From: Ramlibacter ginsenosidimutans
GTDB taxonomy: Bacteria > Pseudomonadota > Gammaproteobacteria > Burkholderiales > Burkholderiaceae_C
Reading direction: 5' to 3'
Length of the DNA: 64,000 nucleotides
NCBI RefSeq assembly: GCF_016654015.1
Contig: NZ_JAEPWM010000007.1
Location: forward strand, 124,001 to 188,000
Positions within the stretch are counted from its first letter, which is position 1, and every line of letters begins with the position of its first letter. Both the position numbers and the translations under genes were made by a program. Shown in pieces: positions 59,788 to 64,000 of the stretch. The notes beneath the pieces are model-generated. The model saw only the letters and a program-made list of their open reading frames with translations. It was not told the origin of the DNA and did not search any database.

Positions 59788-60681
59788 ATGGCGGGCAAGG
59801 TCTACATCGGCGTGTCCGGCTGGCGCTACACGCCCTGGCGCGGCCACTTCTATCCACCGGGCCTCGCGCAGTGGCGCGAGCTCGAGCACGCCTCGCGCGT
59901 GTTCCCTTCGCTGGAACTCAACGGATCCTTTTACTCGCTGCAGCGGCCGACGAATTATGCGACGTGGGCCGCGCAGACGCCGCCCGGCTTCGTCTTCGCC
60001 ATCAAGGGCAGCCGCTACATCACGCACATGCTGAAGCTGCGCAACATCGACGCGGCGCTGGCCAACTTCCTGGCTTCCGGACTGTTCGAGCTGCGCGAGA
60101 AGCTGGGGCCGATCCTGTGGCAGTTCCCGCCCATGATGCGCTTCCATCCCGAGGTGTTCGAAGCCTTCTTCCAGATGCTGCCGCAGACCACGCACGACGC
60201 CGCGCGGATCGCCTGCGGTCACGACCAGCGCCTGGAGGGCCGCGCCTGCCTGGAGCCGGGCCGCAACCGCCGCCTCCGGCACGCCGTCGAAGTGCGCCAC
60301 GAGAGCTTCGTCACGCCCGACTTCATCCGGCTGCTGCGCAAGTACGGCATCGCCTGGGTGGTGGCGGACACGCCCAAGCCCTGGCCGCTGTACGAGGACG
60401 TCACCGCGGACTTCGTGTACATGCGCCTGCACGGTTCCACCGAGCTGTACAACAGCCGCTACACGTCGGAGGAGCTCGAGCGCTGGGCCCGCTTCATCGA
60501 GGCGTGGCGGGAAGGCGGCGAGCCCGAGGATGCGCGCCTGATCTGCCCGACGCGCTCACGCACGCGCGGCGGTCGCGACGTCTACTGCTACTTCGACAAC
60601 ACCGACAAGCGCCACGCGCCCGAGAACGCCCGGGAGCTGATGCGGCTGCTCGACGAGGCCTGGACGCCCGAGCCGGCGTAG
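59788..60681 (+). CDS. DUF72 domain protein (TIM-barrel-like)
   Basis: A 297-residue protein with the DUF72 hallmark YIGVSGWRYTPWRGHFYPPG at the N-terminus. Other family blocks are FPSLELNGSFYSLQRP, FVFAIKGSRYITH, VEVRHESF and VYMRLHG. The family has a TIM-barrel fold and no firmly established function. The ATG at 59788 follows AGGGG and is preferred to an open upstream frame with no family character. It ends 6 bases from the convergent VOC gene. Confidence 0.9.
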   Translation: MAGKVYIGVSGWRYTPWRGHFYPPGLAQWRELEHASRVFPSLELNGSFYSLQRPTNYATWAAQTPPGFVFAIKGSRYITHMLKLRNIDAALANFLASGLFELREKLGPILWQFPPMMRFHPEVFEAFFQMLPQTTHDAARIACGHDQRLEGRACLEPGRNRRLRHAVEVRHESFVTPDFIRLLRKYGIAWVVADTPKPWPLYEDVTADFVYMRLHGSTELYNSRYTSEELERWARFIEAWREGGEPEDARLICPTRSRTRGGRDVYCYFDNTDKRHAPENARELMRLLDEAWTPEPA

Positions 60682-60687
60682 CCGGGC

Positions 60688-61074
60688 CTACGCGTCCGCC
60701 TGCTCGTGCAGGCAGAGGAAGTTGCCCTCCGGGTCACGGAACCAGGCGGCCTTCTCGGAGCCCAGCACGCACACGTGCTGCACTGTCTTGAGCCCTGGCA
60801 GGTCGTACTCCTCGAACACCACCCCGGCGCTCTCCAGCTCCCGGATGCGGCTGGCGATGTCCCGCACCTCGAAGCTGAGCGCCGTGTGTTCGGCCCGCGT
60901 GCCACCTTCGCGCGGGATCAGGGCGATCCGCGCGCCGTCGCATCGGTACTCGTAGCGGCCGTCGACGCGAGCGCCGCCGTCCGGCCGGAAGCCCAGTTTG
61001 CCCTCGTAGAAAGAGCGCGCCCGCTCCATGTCCTTGACGGGCAGCATGGTGGTGATCGTGGCTTGCGACAGCAT
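60688..61074 (-). CDS. VOC/glyoxalase-like superfamily protein
   Basis: A 128-residue two-module beta-alpha-beta protein. TTMLPVKDMERARSFYEGKLGF opens the fold, and HTALSFEVRDI and WFRDPEGNFLCLHE complete it, typical of the vicinal oxygen chelate family. The final Glu (HE) is one usual metal ligand. Reaction and substrate are unknown. It follows the AlkB-like gene by 53 bases on the same strand. Confidence 0.88.
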   Translation of the reverse strand: MLSQATITTMLPVKDMERARSFYEGKLGFRPDGGARVDGRYEYRCDGARIALIPREGGTRAEHTALSFEVRDIASRIRELESAGVVFEEYDLPGLKTVQHVCVLGSEKAAWFRDPEGNFLCLHEQADA

Positions 61075-61127
61075 GGCGGCTCCTGGGCAGACGGGACCCG
61101 GCAAGCATAGTCGCCGGTGGCGAAGCT

Positions 61128-62147
61128 TCAAGCCGCGGCTGCGATCCGCGGGTGCATCAGGCGGAACCAGACGGGCGGGATGGCCGCGAGCAGGATGCAA
61201 CCCGAATAGCCGGTCGGCAGCTGCGGCGCATCCGGCAGCGGGTCCAGCTCGGGAAACGACTTCCACGCGTGCATGTGATGGTCCGAATGGCGCTGCAGGT
61301 TGGCCACCATGCTGTTGCTCAGGACGTGGTCGGCGTTCCAGGCATGGGCGGCGCCGAAGGGCTCGGGCCGGCCGTCCGGGCCGATGCGGCGCGCCAGGCC
61401 GTAGTGCTCCAGGTAATTGACCGTCTCCAGCAGCCACACGGCGAACGCCGATGTCACGATCCAGAAAACCAGGGCGTGCCACTGGCCGGACCCGACCAGC
61501 GCCAGCAGGATCACTGCGTCGATGGCCGTGGTCCAGGCCAGCGGACTCGTCGCCCACGACTTGCGCCGCTGGGCGAGACGAATGCGCTCCAGCCGCCAGG
61601 CATTCACGAAGTTGCCCTTCAAGGTGCGCGGCAGGAAACGCCACAGGCTCTCGCCCGCCCGCGCGCTCGCCGGATCGTCCCAGGTGGCGGCGCGCACGTG
61701 GTGGCCGCGGTAGTGCTCCACCATGAACTGCGGGTAGTTCACGCTGCCCATCAGGATCCAGGCGAGCACCCGGTCGCTCCGCCGGCGGCTGTGGCCCAGT
61801 TCGTGGGCGAAGGTGATGCCCTGCGCGCCGGCGATGAAGCCGACGGAGAACGCGACGCCCAGCACCACGGGCCAGGACGCACCCGCCGCCGCGTGCAAGC
61901 CCGCGGCCAGCGTCACCAGTTGCAGCGGCACGTAGGCGCGCAGCAGCCACGGCAAGAGCGGCGCCGGCTGCGCGCGCGGCGAGCGTGCCAGCGCCGGCCA
62001 GGCGGCTTCCAGCGCGGCGATGCCCCACCAGACGGCGAGGGTCGCGAAGGGCGCCACGGCCGGCTGCCGCAGCACGCTGTTCAAGGTGAGCGCGGGCAGC
62101 AGCAGGCCAAGCAGGAAACGGGCGTCGACGAGTCGCAGCGAGGACAT
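61128..62147 (-). CDS. AlkB-like membrane alkane 1-monooxygenase / hydroxylase
   Basis: A 339-residue integral membrane di-iron protein. The histidine boxes are HELGH (115-119), HYRGHH (145-150) and QRHSDHH (285-291), with the AlkB-specific NYLEHYGL at 244-251. This set identifies the alkane hydroxylase branch rather than fatty acid desaturases. It would oxidise a terminal methyl group using rubredoxin as electron donor; no rubredoxin gene is seen nearby. The product could feed the acyl-CoA enzymes elsewhere in the window, but there is no direct linkage. Confidence 0.93.
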   Translation of the reverse strand: MSSLRLVDARFLLGLLLPALTLNSVLRQPAVAPFATLAVWWGIAALEAAWPALARSPRAQPAPLLPWLLRAYVPLQLVTLAAGLHAAAGASWPVVLGVAFSVGFIAGAQGITFAHELGHSRRRSDRVLAWILMGSVNYPQFMVEHYRGHHVRAATWDDPASARAGESLWRFLPRTLKGNFVNAWRLERIRLAQRRKSWATSPLAWTTAIDAVILLALVGSGQWHALVFWIVTSAFAVWLLETVNYLEHYGLARRIGPDGRPEPFGAAHAWNADHVLSNSMVANLQRHSDHHMHAWKSFPELDPLPDAPQLPTGYSGCILLAAIPPVWFRLMHPRIAAAA

Positions 62148-62220
62148 GGCTGGTGATTGAAGCTGCGCCGGCCGCGGCCGTCAATGCGGCAGCGCCGCAA
62201 GCAGAAGGACTTACACGGCG

Positions 62221-63180
62221 TCAGGCCGTGGCCGCGCGCCCGCGCACCGACTGCGCCGCGAGGAGCAGGCATTCCCTGAGCGCCGCGAGGCCGTCGCTGA
62301 CGGCGGCATCGCCGCGTGTGGTCAGGCCGACGTGCCGTTCCCAGCGCGAACCGATGCCCTCCAGCGCGCGCAGCGTGCCCGCCTGCTGTTCCCAGTGGAT
62401 CATTTCCAGCGGCACGTAGCTCAGGTAGTCCCCCTGCAGCACCAGGGTCTTCATCAGGATCGCCGAGTCGGTCTCGACGCTCGCCTGCAGCGGCGGCAGG
62501 CCTGCGTCCGCGAACAGTTCGTCGAGCGCCCGGCGTTCGAGCTCCCAGCGGCGCGCCAGCACCCAGGGCCACGCCGCCAGATCCGCCGCCGAGATCTTGC
62601 GGCGCAGCGCCAGCGGATGGTCTGCGCGCGCGATCACCACGGCGCGGTCCACGTACAGCGGCTGGTGCCGCAGGTCGGCATGGGCGGCGCTGCTCGGGAT
62701 GGAGGACAGCGCGCACTCGATCTCCCCGTGCCGCACCATGGGCATGAGGCGCTCGTTCAGGCCATAGGCGACCTCGACGCGCAGGTCCGGGCGGCGCTGC
62801 CGCAGCCGCTCCAGCGCGCGCGGCAACAGGCGCGTCGCCTCGGATGGCCCGCAGCCGATCTGCAGGTGCTTCGCGCTGTCCTGCCGCAAGCGCCCCACGC
62901 GCAGCCACGCTGCCTGCAGTTCCGCCTCGACCCGCTGGAAGTGTTCCAGCAGGGTCTCCGCATACGCCGTGCCGACCACGCCGTGCCGGTGCCGTTCGAG
63001 CAGCGTCACGCCGAGGTCCGCCTCCAGCGACTTGATGCTGGAGCTCAGGGCGGGTTGCGAGAGTCCCAGCGTTTCCGCCGCGCCCGAGAGGCTGCCGCTG
63101 CGCACGGCCGCACGCAGGTGGCGCAGCCGCCGCAGGTCCAGCGGTTGCAACTGCACGGGGTCCGGCACGACGACAGCCAT
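62221..63180 (-). CDS. LysR family transcriptional regulator
   Basis: A 319-residue LysR protein. The N-terminal winged HTH contains LSGAAETLGLSQPALSSSIKSLEADLGVTLLERHRHG, with the helix-turn-helix around residues 28-60. It is followed by the two-lobed effector domain (LQIGCGPSEATRLLPRAL and onward). It is divergent from the Rieske oxygenase gene with 90 bases between, the classical arrangement for a LysR activator of a ring-cleavage pathway. A palindrome of LysR type lies in the gap. Confidence 0.93.
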   Translation of the reverse strand: MAVVVPDPVQLQPLDLRRLRHLRAAVRSGSLSGAAETLGLSQPALSSSIKSLEADLGVTLLERHRHGVVGTAYAETLLEHFQRVEAELQAAWLRVGRLRQDSAKHLQIGCGPSEATRLLPRALERLRQRRPDLRVEVAYGLNERLMPMVRHGEIECALSSIPSSAAHADLRHQPLYVDRAVVIARADHPLALRRKISAADLAAWPWVLARRWELERRALDELFADAGLPPLQASVETDSAILMKTLVLQGDYLSYVPLEMIHWEQQAGTLRALEGIGSRWERHVGLTTRGDAAVSDGLAALRECLLLAAQSVRGRAATA

Positions 63181-63197
63181 TCGCGCAATCTATGGCA

Positions 63198-63214
63198 ATT
63201 CGGTCGCCGTGAAT
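63198..63214. promoter_or_regulatory. LysR-type T-N11-A palindrome (ATTC-N9-GAAT)
   Basis: ATTC at 63198-63201 and GAAT at 63211-63214 form an interrupted dyad with the T-N11-A core typical of LysR-type binding sites. It is in the 90-base gap between the lysR-type gene and the Rieske oxygenase gene, about 57 bases before the latter start. Confidence 0.6.
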
Positions 63215-63270
63215 AGCTGGGCAAACGCGCCCTCCCTAGAATTTTTCGGCATCACCTCCGGGAGCACCCC

Positions 63271-64000
63271 ATGGACAAGGACATCGCCCGCCTGGTCGAA
63301 CCCGACCGCGTGCACCGCACCGTCTACACGGACGCGGAGATCTTCGACGCCGAGATGGACAAGATTTTCGAGCGGATCTGGGTCTATTGCGGCCACGAGT
63401 CGCAGGTGAAGGCGCCCGGCGACTACTACGCCGTGACCATCGGCCGGCAGCCGATGATCATGGTGCGCCAGAACGACGGCAGCATCCAGGTGCTGTACAA
63501 CCGCTGCCCGCACCGCGGCGTGCAGGTGATCGGCAACCGCCAGGGCAACACCGGCAGTGCGCTCGTGTGTTCGTATCACGCCTGGAGCTTCCACCTCGAT
63601 GGCAGCGTGCGCGCGATCCCGCTCGCCCAGGGCTACGAGAACACGCGCCTCACCCGCGACAACCCGGACAGCGCGATGAAGCGCGCCGCCCGCGTGGACT
63701 CCTACCGCGGCTTCGTCTTCGCGAGCCTCGTGCCGGACGGGCCGACCCTGCGCGAATTCCTGGGCGAGGCGCGCGTCGCCTTCGACGACATGTGCGACCG
63801 CTCGCCGGTCGGCGAAGTGGAGGTGGTGCCCGTGTGCCACCGCGTGATCCAGCACTCCAACTGGAAGTTCTTCATGGAGAACCAGCTCGACGCGCTGCAT
63901 CCCTCCGTGACGCACCAGTCCACGGGCATCTCCGCCGGACGCGTGGAACGGCGGCTGAAGGCCGAGGGCGCCGCCACGCCGCTCTACTACCACTACCTGT
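63271..64000 (+). CDS. aromatic ring-hydroxylating oxygenase, alpha subunit (N-terminal part, 3' end outside window)
   Basis: The ATG at 63271 follows GGGAG. The visible 243 residues hold the Rieske centre CPHRG (Cys79, His81) with Cys100 and His103 (CSYHAW). The start of the catalytic domain has the mononuclear iron ligands in ENQLDALHPSVTH (Asp207 bridge, His210, His215). The frame runs off the end without a stop. The family dihydroxylates aromatic acids or hydroxylates or demethylates phenolics; the substrate cannot be named. The divergent LysR gene is its likely activator. Confidence 0.93.
   Translation, partial: MDKDIARLVEPDRVHRTVYTDAEIFDAEMDKIFERIWVYCGHESQVKAPGDYYAVTIGRQPMIMVRQNDGSIQVLYNRCPHRGVQVIGNRQGNTGSALVCSYHAWSFHLDGSVRAIPLAQGYENTRLTRDNPDSAMKRAARVDSYRGFVFASLVPDGPTLREFLGEARVAFDDMCDRSPVGEVEVVPVCHRVIQHSNWKFFMENQLDALHPSVTHQSTGISAGRVERRLKAEGAATPLYYHYL

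Overview
The window is about 64 kb of a GC-rich bacterial chromosome, most consistent with a betaproteobacterium of the order Burkholderiales, probably Comamonadaceae. The signs are two orphan Bug/TctC-type receptors, an acyl-CoA-centred gene set with a liv transporter, the block selO-msrB-yciB-bolA-parvulin, and the order smc-zipA-ligA. This placement is inference from gene content; no rRNA or marker tree was available. Gene density is very high. Many neighbours are joined by ATGA, GTGA or TGATG overlaps, and two convergent pairs share a single CTAG as both stop codons.

Layout. 1-1.1 kb: the end of a coiled-coil protein and a DUF1223 protein. 1.1-6.7 kb (minus): SDR, PaaI thioesterase, MDR reductase, AidB-like acyl-CoA dehydrogenase, GST and Ogt. 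6.8-11.2 kb (minus): an overlapping membrane glycosylation cassette (PAP2 phosphatase, YbhN-like protein, GT2, GT39). 11.3-18.3 kb (minus): FadB-like enzyme, PM20D1-like M20 enzyme, thiolase, acyl-CoA dehydrogenase and a small membrane protein. 18.6-25.6 kb (minus): livKHMGF and an acyl-CoA ligase. 25.6-28.5 kb: lipoprotein carboxylesterase and a divergent AraC regulator. 28.5-33 kb (minus): a three-gene signalling operon with a GNAT/FeeM-like enzyme split by an A9 tract, a six-TM hybrid kinase with two receivers and an HPt domain, and a soluble receiver-kinase. 33-36.7 kb (plus): selO-msrB-yciB-bolA-parvulin, closed by a terminator. 36.7-41.5 kb (minus): hemerythrin, large catalase, MarR, DUF1624 and a small membrane protein. 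41.8-47.3 kb (minus): Bug receptor, chorismate-mutase-like protein and purL. 47.4-52 kb (plus): map, glnD and a second Bug receptor. 52-59.6 kb (minus): GlsB-like protein, def, ligA, zipA and smc. 59.8-64 kb: DUF72, VOC, AlkB-like hydroxylase, and a LysR divergent from a Rieske oxygenase that runs off the end.

How the genes work together. The FadB-like enzyme, thiolase, acyl-CoA dehydrogenases, acyl-CoA ligase, thioesterase and liv transporter describe uptake, activation and beta-oxidation of acyl or branched substrates. MsrB, the catalase and hemerythrin concern oxidative stress. PurL, Map, GlnD, Def, LigA, ZipA and Smc are housekeeping.

The most unusual region is the signalling operon at 28.5-33 kb. 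It pairs a putative acyl-signal synthase with a CqsS-like topology kinase and a multi-step phosphorelay, and the synthase reading frame depends on a nine-base homopolymer. Other notable points are a palindromic repeat inserted in frame inside purL, three further long inverted repeats lying just after stop codons, a LivF whose Walker A lysine is arginine, and a terminator between livK and livH. No tRNA, rRNA, CRISPR array, insertion sequence or prophage was seen.
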